A DNA stretch of 64,000 nucleotides from contig NZ_JBHSNF010000002.1 of the NCBI RefSeq assembly GCF_042657065.1, positions 806,001-870,000 of the forward strand. Reading direction: 5' to 3'. Under the pieces are notes generated by a model, which saw only the letters and a list, made by a program, of their open reading frames with translations, searched no databases and was not told where the DNA came from. Within the stretch, counting starts at the first letter, position 1, and every line of letters starts with the position of its first letter. Source of the stretch: Rhodanobacter ginsengisoli. Its GTDB lineage: Bacteria > Pseudomonadota > Gammaproteobacteria > Xanthomonadales > Rhodanobacteraceae. Positions 43,533-52,017 of this stretch are shown piece after piece. The translations under genes were made by a program, and so were the position numbers.

Positions 43533-44558
43533 CTAGCGCGCCCGGCGATCGCCCACGGTACCGATCGGCAGCGCATGCGGGAAACGGATGCGCGCGATGT
43601 TTTCCTGACCGGCAAGCGTCTGCAATTCCAGCGGCCAGCCAAACCGGTCGCTGATCTGCTGGGCGATCGCCAGTTCGAATCCGTGCCGATCGGCGCCATG
43701 CACCCGCAACGGGCGGGAGTCGTCGCCAGGCACATGCGGATCGGCATGATTGCTCACGGTGATCGCGCCGGGCATCACGCTGACCACCACGCTGCCCTGC
43801 TCGGTCTGCTGGCAGGCGTTGCGGATCAACTGCCAGCACAGCACCGAAAAGGCCTGCGCCGAGCCTTCCAGGGCGAAGCGGGCGGGCTCCTCCAGGCGCA
43901 GCTCGATCGGCCGACCGGCCAGCAGCTCGCGGACGGCCTCCAACTCCTGCTCCAGTACCTCATTGACCACGAAGCGTTCGTGATCGGTGGCGGAGTCGGC
44001 CTCGCGCGCAAGCACCAGCAGCGCCTCGACCAGCATTTCCAGCTCGCGCGTGGCGCGGCTGATCCGACGCACCGAGCGGACGCCAAAATCACTGAGGCCA
44101 TCCTCCTCGGAGAGCATGTCGATCGACATCTTGATCACGGTGAGCGGACTGCGCAGCTCGTGACTGGCATCGCGGGTGAAGTTGCGCTCGCGCTGGTTGT
44201 AACCGGCGATGCGCGTGGCGAAGCCGTGAAGTCCCCGCGCCAGCGATGCCACATCGGCGTCGGTGCGGCGCGCCAGCCGGGTCGGCTGGAACGCTTCGGG
44301 ATCGGGCTGCTCTTCGCTCCAGTGGTTGATCAGGTCAGCCAGCGTCCTGACCGGCCCCCATTCCCGCTGGATCGCAAGGCAGGCCAGGATGCTGGTGATC
44401 AGGATCAGCGCGATCACCGCTGTCCAGGGCGCCACGTTGTAGATGCCCATCGCACAGGTGATCACTACTGCCACGAACTGCAGGCCGAACACCCATGCGA
44501 TACGCCGCTTGAAGGCACCCACGCGAAATGTGATGGCGCTCGTAGCCCTGCTGTTCAT
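43533..44558 (-). CDS. Compact sensor histidine kinase with atypical ATPase domain
   Basis: A 341-residue kinase with two membrane spans and a short extracytoplasmic part, so it may sense at the membrane. The H box FTRDASHELRSPLTVIKMS (residues 127-145) is canonical. The ATPase domain is short and diverged: the N box reads QLIRNACQQT, the DxGxG loop is replaced by VSNHADPHV, and the following loop is HGFELAIAQQI. It could bind ATP weakly, or work as a phosphatase or dimeric partner. The gene follows the response regulator at 44579 with a 20-base gap, and they are co-transcribed. Confidence 0.85.
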   Translation of the reverse strand: MNSRATSAITFRVGAFKRRIAWVFGLQFVAVVITCAMGIYNVAPWTAVIALILITSILACLAIQREWGPVRTLADLINHWSEEQPDPEAFQPTRLARRTDADVASLARGLHGFATRIAGYNQRERNFTRDASHELRSPLTVIKMSIDMLSEEDGLSDFGVRSVRRISRATRELEMLVEALLVLAREADSATDHERFVVNEVLEQELEAVRELLAGRPIELRLEEPARFALEGSAQAFSVLCWQLIRNACQQTEQGSVVVSVMPGAITVSNHADPHVPGDDSRPLRVHGADRHGFELAIAQQISDRFGWPLELQTLAGQENIARIRFPHALPIGTVGDRRAR

Positions 44559-44578
44559 TAACCTTCGCCGTGTCGATG

Positions 44579-45310
44579 TCAGGCTGACTGGCTCGTCGAC
44601 GCTACTTCTGATTCAAGATCCGCGAGGCGGTAACCGGCCGAATGGATGGTGTGTAGCAGAGGCCGCGCGAAGGGTTTGTCGATGACACGACGCAGGTTGT
44701 ACAGGTGCGAGCGCAAGGTGTCCGAATCCGGCAGGGTGTCGCCCCAGATTTCTCGCTCGATATCGCGCCGGCTGACCACCCGCGGCGATTCGCGCATCAG
44801 GATCGCCAGCAACTTGAGCCCGATCGGCGAGACCACCAGTTCCTGGCCTTCACGGGTCAGCCGCAGCGTCGCCGTGTCCAGGGTCATGTCGCCGACGGTG
44901 AGCACTTCGGTGGAGACCTGGCGGCGATCGCGGCGGATCAGGGCGCGCAGGCGGGCCTCCAGCTCGCGTACCTCGAACGGCTTCACCAGGTAGTCGTCGG
45001 CACCCGCTTCCAGGCCGACCAGCTTGTCTTCCAGCGTGTCGCGTGCGGTGAGCATCAGCACCGGAGTGGACTTCTTCGCCTCCTTGCGCAACTTGCGGCA
45101 GACTTCCAGCCCGTCCAGGCCAGGCAGCATCAGGTCCAGCACGATCACGTCGTAGCTGTTGGATACCGCCAGATGCAGACCGCTGACGCCATCGGCGGCA
45201 TAGTCGACCGAATAGCCGCGCCGTTCGAGGAACTCACCCACCATCTCGGCGATCTGGCGATTGTCCTCCACCAGCAGAATCAGTCCCGCTTGCTCGTCAT
45301 GTACTGTCAT
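44579..45310 (-). CDS. OmpR-family response regulator
   Basis: A protein of 243 residues from the ATG at 45310; a longer in-frame reading is set aside. The receiver domain (LILLVEDNRQIAEMV, Asp near 57 in VIVLDLMLPGLDG, Lys in LVKPFEVREL) is followed by a winged-helix Trans_reg_C domain with VVSRRDIEREIWGDTLPDSD and SHLYNLRRVIDKPF. The recognition helix and wing are intact. It forms a pair with the diverged kinase downstream. A perfect 16-bp palindrome 24 bases upstream of its start may be its own or another regulator's site. Confidence 0.9.
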   Translation of the reverse strand: MTVHDEQAGLILLVEDNRQIAEMVGEFLERRGYSVDYAADGVSGLHLAVSNSYDVIVLDLMLPGLDGLEVCRKLRKEAKKSTPVLMLTARDTLEDKLVGLEAGADDYLVKPFEVRELEARLRALIRRDRRQVSTEVLTVGDMTLDTATLRLTREGQELVVSPIGLKLLAILMRESPRVVSRRDIEREIWGDTLPDSDTLRSHLYNLRRVIDKPFARPLLHTIHSAGYRLADLESEVASTSQSA

Positions 45311-45333
45311 GTCTATCGTCCTCACCGTCCGGG

Positions 45334-45349
45334 CTTCACATATGTGAAG
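45334..45349. promoter_or_regulatory. Perfect 16-bp palindrome upstream of the response-regulator gene
   Basis: CTTCACATATGTGAAG is its own reverse complement and lies 24 bases upstream of the two-component gene start on the minus strand. Another TTCACAT half-site is further upstream at about 45375. A site in this position suits autoregulation by the OmpR-type protein or a global dimeric factor. The sequence is certain, but the function is inferred. Confidence 0.45.
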
Positions 45350-45420
45350 ATCTAATCGTCCAGCGGGTGAGGAGAATGTGAAATCGTCGCCCACGGGCGG
45401 GGACAGGTGGCGCCGATCGC

Positions 45421-46044
45421 TCAATGCAACAGCGGCTGCAGCGCTTTCCACACCGTTTCGAGCACCTTCGGTTCGGCACTGGCCACCGGATGCAGGCCGT
45501 CTTCCTGCATCTGCGCGGGATCCAGCGCGACGCCCTCGAGCAGGAACGGCACCAGCGCCGTGTGGCGGGTGCGTGCCAGATCGGTGTAGATCGCGCGAAG
45601 GCCGTCGCGGTAACGCGGGCCGTAATTCACCGGCAGCTCGATGCCAAGCAGCAACACCCGTGCGTTCGACTGCCGGGCCAGCTCGATCATGGCCGTCAGG
45701 TTGTCGCGCAGGGCCGGCAACGGCAGGCCGCGCAGGCCGTCGTTGGCGCCCAGCTCGATCACCAGCACCGCCGGATGGTATTTCTTCAGCAGCGCCGGGA
45801 GCCGGTTGCGACCACTGAGCGAAGTCTCGCCGCTGATGCTGGCATTGATCGCCGTCCACTTCGGCACCATCTTGCCCAGACGCACATCGAGCAGATGCAC
45901 CCAGCCCGACTCAACCGGTATGTTGTGTGCCGCGGAGAGCGAGTCACCCAGCACCAGCACGGTTTTCGGCGCGGCCGCCTGCGCGCTGCCGAAACCGCAA
46001 AGCAGCAACCCGCACAGCAGCAACCCGCCAGGATATCGACGCAT
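45421..46044 (-). CDS. tesA: Periplasmic GDSL-type acyl-CoA thioesterase/lysophospholipase TesA
   Basis: A 207-residue SGNH hydrolase with a signal peptide ending GFGSAQA. The four blocks are present: VLGDSLSAAHN (Ser), SISGETSLSG (Gly), ELGANDGLRG (Asn) and the DGLHP block with Asp and His. TesA hydrolyses acyl-CoAs and lysophospholipids in the periplasm. Its start codon and that of the divergent ybbA gene overlap by two bases, so their promoters must lie inside each other's coding sequence. The tesA/ybbA/ybbP arrangement is conserved in proteobacteria such as E. coli. Confidence 0.93.
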   Translation of the reverse strand: MRRYPGGLLLCGLLLCGFGSAQAAAPKTVLVLGDSLSAAHNIPVESGWVHLLDVRLGKMVPKWTAINASISGETSLSGRNRLPALLKKYHPAVLVIELGANDGLRGLPLPALRDNLTAMIELARQSNARVLLLGIELPVNYGPRYRDGLRAIYTDLARTRHTALVPFLLEGVALDPAQMQEDGLHPVASAEPKVLETVWKALQPLLH

Positions 46045-46750
46045 GAGTGATTCTTCCCGTCTTCTTCTTCAGGCCTGCGATGTTAGCAAGTCGGTCAGCG
46101 GCCCCGAGGGGAAACTGGAGATCCTGAGCAAGGTCAGCCTGCAGATCCAGCCGGGCGAGAGTTTCGCCATCGTGGGCGCTTCCGGCTCCGGCAAGACCAC
46201 CCTGCTCGGCCTGCTGGCCGGGCTGGACGTGCCGGACAGCGGCAGCATCAAGCTGGACGGTCATGCGTTGGATCGGCTGGACGAGGAGGCACGGGCCGAC
46301 CTGCGCCGGCAGCTGGTCGGCTTCGTGTTCCAGTCATTCCATCTGCTGCCCGCGCTGACCGCCGAGGAAAACGTGATGCTGCCGCTGGAGCTCGAGGGCA
46401 ACAGCGCGGCACGCCAGCGTGCCCGGGAGGCGCTCGAGGCGGTGGGACTGACCCCGCGACGCCGGCATTACCCGGCCCAGCTTTCCGGCGGCGAGCAGCA
46501 GCGCGTGGCGATAGCGCGCGCCTTCGTGCATCGCCCGCGGGTCCTGTTCGCCGACGAGCCCACCGGCAATCTCGACCAGCGCACCGGCCACCACATCTGC
46601 GATCTGCTGTTCGCCCTGAATCGCGACCATCGCACCACCCTGGTACTGGTGACCCACGATGCCGCGCTGGCCGCCCGTTGCGACCGCGGGATCGAGCTGG
46701 ACGAAGGCCGCGTGGTGGCCTCCCCCTCCGACGCGAGCGTCCGCGCATGA
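46043..46750 (+). CDS. ybbA: ABC transporter ATPase YbbA (LolD-like)
   Basis: A protein of 235 residues from the ATG at 46043, which shares two bases with the divergent tesA start. It is an ABC ATPase of the MacB/LolD type with Walker A GASGSGKTTLLG, Q loop FQSFHLLP, signature LSGGEQQRVAIARA, Walker B VLFADEPTGNLD and the His switch VTHD. The stop overlaps ybbP (ATGA), so the two form one transporter. The role of YbbAP is not settled; lipid or lipoprotein-linked export with TesA is often suggested. Confidence 0.92.
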   Translation: MSDSSRLLLQACDVSKSVSGPEGKLEILSKVSLQIQPGESFAIVGASGSGKTTLLGLLAGLDVPDSGSIKLDGHALDRLDEEARADLRRQLVGFVFQSFHLLPALTAEENVMLPLELEGNSAARQRAREALEAVGLTPRRRHYPAQLSGGEQQRVAIARAFVHRPRVLFADEPTGNLDQRTGHHICDLLFALNRDHRTTLVLVTHDAALAARCDRGIELDEGRVVASPSDASVRA

Positions 46751-49230
46751 AAATGCTGCTGCTCGCCTTGCGCAGCCTGCGCCGCGAATGGCATCTGCCG
46801 GAACTGCGCACCCTGGCGGCGTCGCTGGTGCTGGCCGTGGTCGCGCTGGGCGTGGTCGCCACCCTGGCGACCCGGATCGAGCGCGGCATGCTGGCCAGTG
46901 CCGCCGAACTGATCGGTGGCGACATCGGCATCAGCTCGCCGCAGGCGCTGCCGGACGACTTTGCCGCCGCCGCCCGGCGGGATGGTCTCGAGGTTACGCG
47001 CACGGCCGGCTTTCCCAGCGTGGCGTTCGCCCGCCAGCAGACCCAGCTGCTGGACGTGGAAGCCGCCGATTCGCACTACCCCCTGCGCGGCACGCTGGAG
47101 TTGAGCGACGCGGCAGGTCGCAGCTATCACGGCCATGCCCCCGCGGCGGGTCGCGTCTATCTCGATCATCGCGCCCTGGTGGCGCTGAATCTGAAGGTCG
47201 GCCAGCCGGTGCAGCTGGGCGGCCGTGAGCTGACGATCGGCGCCGAACTGCTGCGGCAACCCGACGGAGGCGAATTGCTGGCGCTGGCGCCGCGCGCGCT
47301 GATGAGCCTGACCGATGCGGAACAGGCCGGCCTCTTGGGCGTCGGCAGCCGCGCCCGCCATCGCCTGCTGCTGGCCGGCGAACCCGGAGCCGTGCAGCAT
47401 TGGCGCGACTGGGCACAGACCGTCACCCTGCCGCAGGGCGCCCAGCTGATCACGCCGGAACAGACCCAGCAGCGCATGCGTTCGGCGTTCGATCGCGCCG
47501 GGGCGTTCCTGCGCCTGACCGCCCTGCTGTCCGCGCTGCTGGCCGGCATCGCCATCGCGTTGTCGGCGCAGCGCTATGCGCGACGCAAGACCGCCGAAGT
47601 GGCGCTGCTGCGCGCGCTGGGAACATCGCGTCGGCGCGTGCTGGGACTGCTGCTCGGCACCCTGGCTGCACTCGCCCTGCCCGCGACCACACTCGGCCTG
47701 CTGCTCGCGCTGGGACTGTCGCAACTGGCCTGGCTGCTGGCCAGCCAGCTGTTCAGCAGCGTCCCCACCGTGTTGCCGCTGGCGCCATCCTTCGCCGCCG
47801 CCGCGATGGGTATCGCGGTGCTGCTCGGCTTCGCCCTGCCGCCGCTGGCCCGGCTGGCCGAGGTGCCGCCGGTCGCCGTGTTTCGCCAGAGCATGTCGCG
47901 GCGCGTGCGGCGCTTCGACGGGCTGTACCTGATCCCCGTGCTGGTGGCCCTGGGCCTGATCTGGAGCCAGAGCAGCTCGCTTACCCTGGCCGGCATTCTT
48001 GCCGCCAGCCTGCTCGGCGTGGCACTGGTGGCCGCCCTGCTGGCTGCCCTGCTGCTGTCGCTTGCCCGGCGCATCGCCCCCGGCGTGCATCCCGCGCTGC
48101 GCCTCGGTCTCGCCGCGCTGGCGCGGCGACGCACGCTGAGCCTGATCCAGGCCACCGCGCTCAGCCTGGGCTTGTGCGCGCTGCTGTTGCTGGCGATCGT
48201 GGCGCCGGCGCTGCTGCAGGGCTGGCGGCAGGAATTGCCGGCCGATACGCCGAACTGGTTCGCGCTGAACCTGCAGGACGATCAACGCGCGGGCTTCGAG
48301 CAGGCACTGCACCGCATCGGCGGCGACCAGCTCAACATGCTGCCGCTGGCAGTGGGCAAGCTCACCGCGATCAACGGTCGGCCGATCGACCAGCTCGACT
48401 TCCAGGACGCGCGCGCGAAGGAATGGGCGGATCGGCAGTTGCGGCTGTCATGGTCCAGCGATCTTCCGCCGGCGAACGAGGTGATCGCCGGCCATTGGCA
48501 AGGTGCCCACCCGGCCCGGGCCGAGGTCTCGATCGACACCATGTGGCGCGACATGTTTGCGCTGAAGCTGGGCGACACGCTGAGCTTCAACGTCGGCGAA
48601 GGCCGCATCGACGCGACCGTCAGCAGCATCCGCAAGGTCGACTGGAGCTCGTTCCGGGTGAACTTCTTCCTGCTGCTCGATCCGGCCCATGCCGGCGAAC
48701 TGCCGCACACCTGGCTGGCCAGTTTCCATCTGGCGGCGAACCATGCCGGCGGGCTGGCGCAGCTGTCGCGCGACTACAGCAACCTCAGCCTGATCGACGT
48801 CGACGCGCTGCTCGACCGGGTGCGCGAGATCGTCGATCGCGTCGGCAACGCCGTGCGCTGGATTCTCGGCTTCAGCCTGCTCGCCGGTGCGCTGGTGCTG
48901 GCTGCCGCGCTCGCCGCCAGCGCGGCCGAGCGGCGCCACGAGGCGGCCCTGCTGCGCACGCTGGGCGCGCGTCGAAATCAGCTGCGCGTGGCGGCGGCCT
49001 GCGAGTTCGCCCTGCTCGGCCTGGTCGCCGGCCTCACCGCCGCGCTTGGCGCCGGCGGCGCCGGACTGTGGCTGGGCCACGCGGTGTTCCACATCGAGGG
49101 CTTCCTGCCGCCGCTGTGGCCGCTCGGGCTCGCTGCGCTGGCGGCCGCGCTGGTGGTGATGCTGCTCGGGCTGGCCGGCACCCGCAAGGTCACCCGCACG
49201 CCACCGATGCGCCTGCTGCGGGAGAGCTGA
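46747..49230 (+). CDS. ybbP: ABC transporter permease YbbP (FtsX superfamily)
   Basis: A protein of 827 residues from the ATG at 46747 in a four-base overlap with ybbA. It has two FtsX/MacB-type units: an N-terminal span, a large periplasmic domain, then three spans around residues 255-390. A middle set of spans and a second periplasmic domain follow, with three terminal spans. The conserved motifs RRKTAEVALLRALGTSRRRVLG and AERRHEAALLRTLGARRNQL, cited as the paired coupling regions, mark the two halves. It forms the membrane channel or mechanotransmission part for YbbA. Confidence 0.9.
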   Translation: MKMLLLALRSLRREWHLPELRTLAASLVLAVVALGVVATLATRIERGMLASAAELIGGDIGISSPQALPDDFAAAARRDGLEVTRTAGFPSVAFARQQTQLLDVEAADSHYPLRGTLELSDAAGRSYHGHAPAAGRVYLDHRALVALNLKVGQPVQLGGRELTIGAELLRQPDGGELLALAPRALMSLTDAEQAGLLGVGSRARHRLLLAGEPGAVQHWRDWAQTVTLPQGAQLITPEQTQQRMRSAFDRAGAFLRLTALLSALLAGIAIALSAQRYARRKTAEVALLRALGTSRRRVLGLLLGTLAALALPATTLGLLLALGLSQLAWLLASQLFSSVPTVLPLAPSFAAAAMGIAVLLGFALPPLARLAEVPPVAVFRQSMSRRVRRFDGLYLIPVLVALGLIWSQSSSLTLAGILAASLLGVALVAALLAALLLSLARRIAPGVHPALRLGLAALARRRTLSLIQATALSLGLCALLLLAIVAPALLQGWRQELPADTPNWFALNLQDDQRAGFEQALHRIGGDQLNMLPLAVGKLTAINGRPIDQLDFQDARAKEWADRQLRLSWSSDLPPANEVIAGHWQGAHPARAEVSIDTMWRDMFALKLGDTLSFNVGEGRIDATVSSIRKVDWSSFRVNFFLLLDPAHAGELPHTWLASFHLAANHAGGLAQLSRDYSNLSLIDVDALLDRVREIVDRVGNAVRWILGFSLLAGALVLAAALAASAAERRHEAALLRTLGARRNQLRVAAACEFALLGLVAGLTAALGAGGAGLWLGHAVFHIEGFLPPLWPLGLAALAAALVVMLLGLAGTRKVTRTPPMRLLRES

Positions 49231-49278
49231 TGGGCGGAACAGAACCATCGTCGTCGAACGGCACACTCTCTCCGGTGC

Positions 49279-49355
49279 CTGTGGGAGCGGCTTCAGCCGC
49301 GATGCTCTTGCAGCGATCCACGCAAATCGCATCGCGGCTGAAGCCGCTCCCACAG
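49279..49355. repeat. REPIN with perfect 27-bp inverted repeats
   Basis: The 27 bases at 49279-49305, including GTGGGAGCGGCTTCAGCCGC, recur as a perfect reverse complement at 49329-49355, separated by 23 bases. The GTGG head and GC palindrome are the REP signature linked to RAYT transposases. It lies in the gap between ybbP and the SLC13 gene, the usual place for such elements. Its sequence class (GTGG-GAGCGGCTTC) differs from the GTAG-GAGCGCACC pair at 6193. Confidence 0.85.
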
Positions 49356-49383
49356 AAGCCACTCCCGGCATGGATGCTTCCTC

Positions 49384-50517
49384 GTGAGCTCTGATGAGAC
49401 GGCTGCAACTGGCTGGCCTGCGCGCCTGCAGGCCGAATGGCTGTTGCTGTTGTTTGGCGCCGTGGCGATCGCGCTGGCGCTGCTCGACCCGCAACCGCTG
49501 GCCAGCTACCAGCGCTGGCTGCAACTACCGACACTGAGCGGCCTGCTCGGCCTGCTGATCGCGATCCAGGGCATCCGCGACAGCGGGCTGGTGCAGCATG
49601 CCGCTGCCGTATTGGCAGCGCGCACGCATTCGGTGCGCAAGCTGGGCCTGCTGCTGGTGACCGCCACGGCGCTGCTGTCGATGGTGCTGACCAACGACGT
49701 GAGCCTGTTCCTGATCGTGCCGCTGACCGTGGCGATCGGCGGCATGTCGAATCTCCCGGTGATGCGCATGGTGGTGCTGGAGGCGCTGGCGGTGAACGCC
49801 GGCTCCACGCTCAGTCCGATCGGCAATCCGCAGAACCTGCTGCTGTGGCAGGTCGCCCGCATCCGGTTTCTCGATTTTGTCGCCGCGATGCTGCCGGCAG
49901 CGAGCGTGATGTTGCTGCTGGTGATCGCGCTGACCTGGCTGTGGTTGCCGCGGGACCGGGTCGATCTGGATGTGTCGCAGATCGACCGCCGGGGGAACTC
50001 GGTTTCGCTGGCCCTGCTGTCCGCCATCGCGCTGGCGACGATGGTGCTGATGATGGAACACGGCCATGCCGAACTCGGCGCACTGATGCTGCTGCTGCCG
50101 TTCGCCCTGATCAGCTGGCGCACGCTGGCGGATCTGGACTGGCTGCTGCTGCTCACGTTTGCCGCGATCTTTCTCGGCCTGGGCCACCTTGCCGAACTGC
50201 CGCTGGTCCGTCACGCACTGGATCGATTCGACTTCGGCCAGCCGCTGACGCTGTATGCCGGCGGCATCGTCGCCTCGCAGCTGATCAGCAATGTGCCGGC
50301 GACGGTGTTGCTGCTCGATCGCGCACCCGATCCGATCGCGCTGGCGGTCGCGGTGAACGTAGGCGGCTTCGGCCTGGCGATCGGCTCGCTGGCCAACCTG
50401 ATCGCCCTGCGCCTGGCGAAGCAGCCGCAGGGTCTGCGGCTGCTGCACCTGGTGTCGATACCGTTCCTGCTGGCATGCGCACCGCTGGCCTGGCTGGCGT
50501 GGCGCTGGCTGGGCTGA
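49384..50517 (+). CDS. SLC13/ArsB-like anion permease
   Basis: A protein of 377 residues from the GTG at 49384. It is highly hydrophobic with about ten spans. The motif VLTNDVSLFLIVPL, then NAGSTLSPIGNPQNLLLW, is the repeated NxxSLTPIGN-type helix-turn-helix of the IT superfamily (ArsB/NhaD/SLC13). The second half repeats ISNVPATVLLL and VGGFGLAIGSLANLIAL. These belong to CitMHS-related carriers, some of which move arsenite, sodium or dicarboxylates. The substrate cannot be assigned. The gene lies just after a REPIN and is not translationally coupled to ybbP. Confidence 0.82.
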   Translation: MSSDETAATGWPARLQAEWLLLLFGAVAIALALLDPQPLASYQRWLQLPTLSGLLGLLIAIQGIRDSGLVQHAAAVLAARTHSVRKLGLLLVTATALLSMVLTNDVSLFLIVPLTVAIGGMSNLPVMRMVVLEALAVNAGSTLSPIGNPQNLLLWQVARIRFLDFVAAMLPAASVMLLLVIALTWLWLPRDRVDLDVSQIDRRGNSVSLALLSAIALATMVLMMEHGHAELGALMLLLPFALISWRTLADLDWLLLLTFAAIFLGLGHLAELPLVRHALDRFDFGQPLTLYAGGIVASQLISNVPATVLLLDRAPDPIALAVAVNVGGFGLAIGSLANLIALRLAKQPQGLRLLHLVSIPFLLACAPLAWLAWRWLG

Positions 50518-50537
50518 CCAACCGCCACGCGGCCCGG

Positions 50538-51308
50538 TCAATCGTCGTCGTGCGGCACGCTGACCTTGCCGCCGATGGCGGAATGGCTGACGTCGCCGCT
50601 GCCCTTGGCGCCGAGGCTGAAGTCGCCGGTCACGTCGCTCACCGTGAGGTCGCCGGAGCCGAGCGTATCGGCCTGCACACTGCCACCGACCTTGCGCAAT
50701 ACCACGTCGCCCGAGCCGATGCTGCCGATCCTTGCATCGCCCTTGACGCCCTCGACCTTGAAATCGCCGGAGCCGACCGAGCCCAGGTCCAGACTGCCGA
50801 CATCGGTCGCGTCCACGTCGCCGGAACCCACGCTGGCGCCGAACTTGCCGGCGATCTGCCGCACATGCAAGTCGCCCGATCCGACCTGGCTTTGCAGTTG
50901 CTGCACGCCACGGACATCGGCATCGCCGGAACCCACGCTCAGGGTTACCGGCAGGCTGGCCGGCAGTTGCACGGCGACTTCGAGGTTCGCGTAGGAACTG
51001 CCGAACAGCCCGAACGAAAAATGATTGCCACCGCCGATATCGAGCAGCAACTGGTCGCCTTCGCGTCGCTGGGTGACCTGCAGGTTGTCCAGCGCCGCCT
51101 TGTCCGAGGCACAGGCACGGCCGTTGAGGCTGAGGCCCTTGCTGCTGTCGCTGCCGATCAGGTGCAGGTCCTGGCTGTGCACCTCGATCTGCACCGCCCG
51201 CACGCCAGTCAGGTCGAGCTGGAGGTTACGCGGCGCCTCGAACTTGCAGGGGGTGGCGAACGCGGCGAACGGGGCGAGCAACAGGACGGCGAGGGGAAAG
51301 CGGTACAT
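50538..51308 (-). CDS. GSGD-repeat beta-helix envelope protein (DUF4097/GIN-like)
   Basis: A protein of 256 residues from the ATG at 51308, with GGGAG upstream. A signal peptide (ending AAFAT) precedes one Cys and an acidic domain. The C-terminal part is built of short beta turns with the repeated motif GSGD: VGSGDADV, VGSGDLHV, VGSGDVDA, VGSGDFKV, IGSGDVVL, LGSGDLTV, KGSGDVSH. This pattern is the DUF2807/DUF4097 (GIN) right-handed beta-solenoid, found in adhesin heads and unknown envelope proteins. The protein is small and probably sits in the periplasm. No partner is clear. It is divergent from the His-rich gene. Confidence 0.75.
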   Translation of the reverse strand: MYRFPLAVLLLAPFAAFATPCKFEAPRNLQLDLTGVRAVQIEVHSQDLHLIGSDSSKGLSLNGRACASDKAALDNLQVTQRREGDQLLLDIGGGNHFSFGLFGSSYANLEVAVQLPASLPVTLSVGSGDADVRGVQQLQSQVGSGDLHVRQIAGKFGASVGSGDVDATDVGSLDLGSVGSGDFKVEGVKGDARIGSIGSGDVVLRKVGGSVQADTLGSGDLTVSDVTGDFSLGAKGSGDVSHSAIGGKVSVPHDDD

Positions 51309-51448
51309 GGATGGACTCCCGTGGTGGTTGACCGTCCTGAGATGCAGCCGAGCCGGAAAGGGTTGCAAGCTGACGCCCGGGTAACCGGCCATGTCAACGC
51401 GGATCGCGCGAAGGCGTTTTGCCGTGTACTCACCCAAGGAGAGTGATC

Positions 51449-51949
51449 ATGCATCGCAAGACCCTGCTCGCTTCTGCACTGGCCGTCCTGATGGCCGGCT
51501 CGACTGCCCTGGTCATCGCCCAGGACGCCCCGCCGCCACCGGCCGCCACTCGCCCCATGGCCGACCATGGCATGCCCGGGCACCACGGCGATCGCCATGA
51601 TCACGGCATGCGCGGCCACGGCCGCGACGACGAGCACGGCGGCGTGATCGGCGACCTGCGCGGGCTCGAGCGCCTGTACATGATGTCCGGTCGCGGCAAG
51701 GACATGGCCGCGGTATACAACGAGGTGCTGGCCAAGTCACAGGATCCGCGTGTGCGCGACTACGCCTACCGGCATCTGGCCCGGCTGCAGGCGCGCCCGG
51801 CGAATGTGGACCAGGCCATCGCCACGATGCGCAAGGGGCTCGATGAGAGCCTGGCCAACGAGGCGAAGATGCGGGCCGAACGGGAGAAGATGCGCGAGGC
51901 GTGGAAGCAGCACCGCGACAGCGTGGCGACACCTTCAGCCGGCGAGTAA
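51449..51949 (+). CDS. His-rich periplasmic protein
   Basis: A protein of 166 residues from the ATG at 51449, behind AAGGAGAG. A signal peptide ends near ALVIAQ. A His/Gly/Asp-rich stretch follows (residues 39-64: MADHGMPGHHGDRHDHGMRG), which could bind divalent metals, then a helical domain with LYMMSGRGKDMAAVYNEVLAK and RMRAEREKMREAWKQ-like helices. Its general shape resembles CpxP/Spy-type periplasmic proteins, but the LTxxQ motif is not seen. The role may be metal or stress related. It is the first gene of a plus-strand unit with no partner, converging with mazG. Confidence 0.6.
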   Translation: MHRKTLLASALAVLMAGSTALVIAQDAPPPPAATRPMADHGMPGHHGDRHDHGMRGHGRDDEHGGVIGDLRGLERLYMMSGRGKDMAAVYNEVLAKSQDPRVRDYAYRHLARLQARPANVDQAIATMRKGLDESLANEAKMRAEREKMREAWKQHRDSVATPSAGE

Positions 51950-52017
51950 GCCCGCCCTGCCTGGCCCGGGCACACAAGGCCAGCTGTTCGCGCCCCGGCC
52001 ATCGCCGGGGCGCGAAC

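Noticed and set aside
46468..48312. 614-codon open frame on the minus strand across ybbA-ybbP
   Set aside because: The plus-strand ABC ATPase and permease are intact and coupled. The reverse product is Gln/Arg-rich with no family features.
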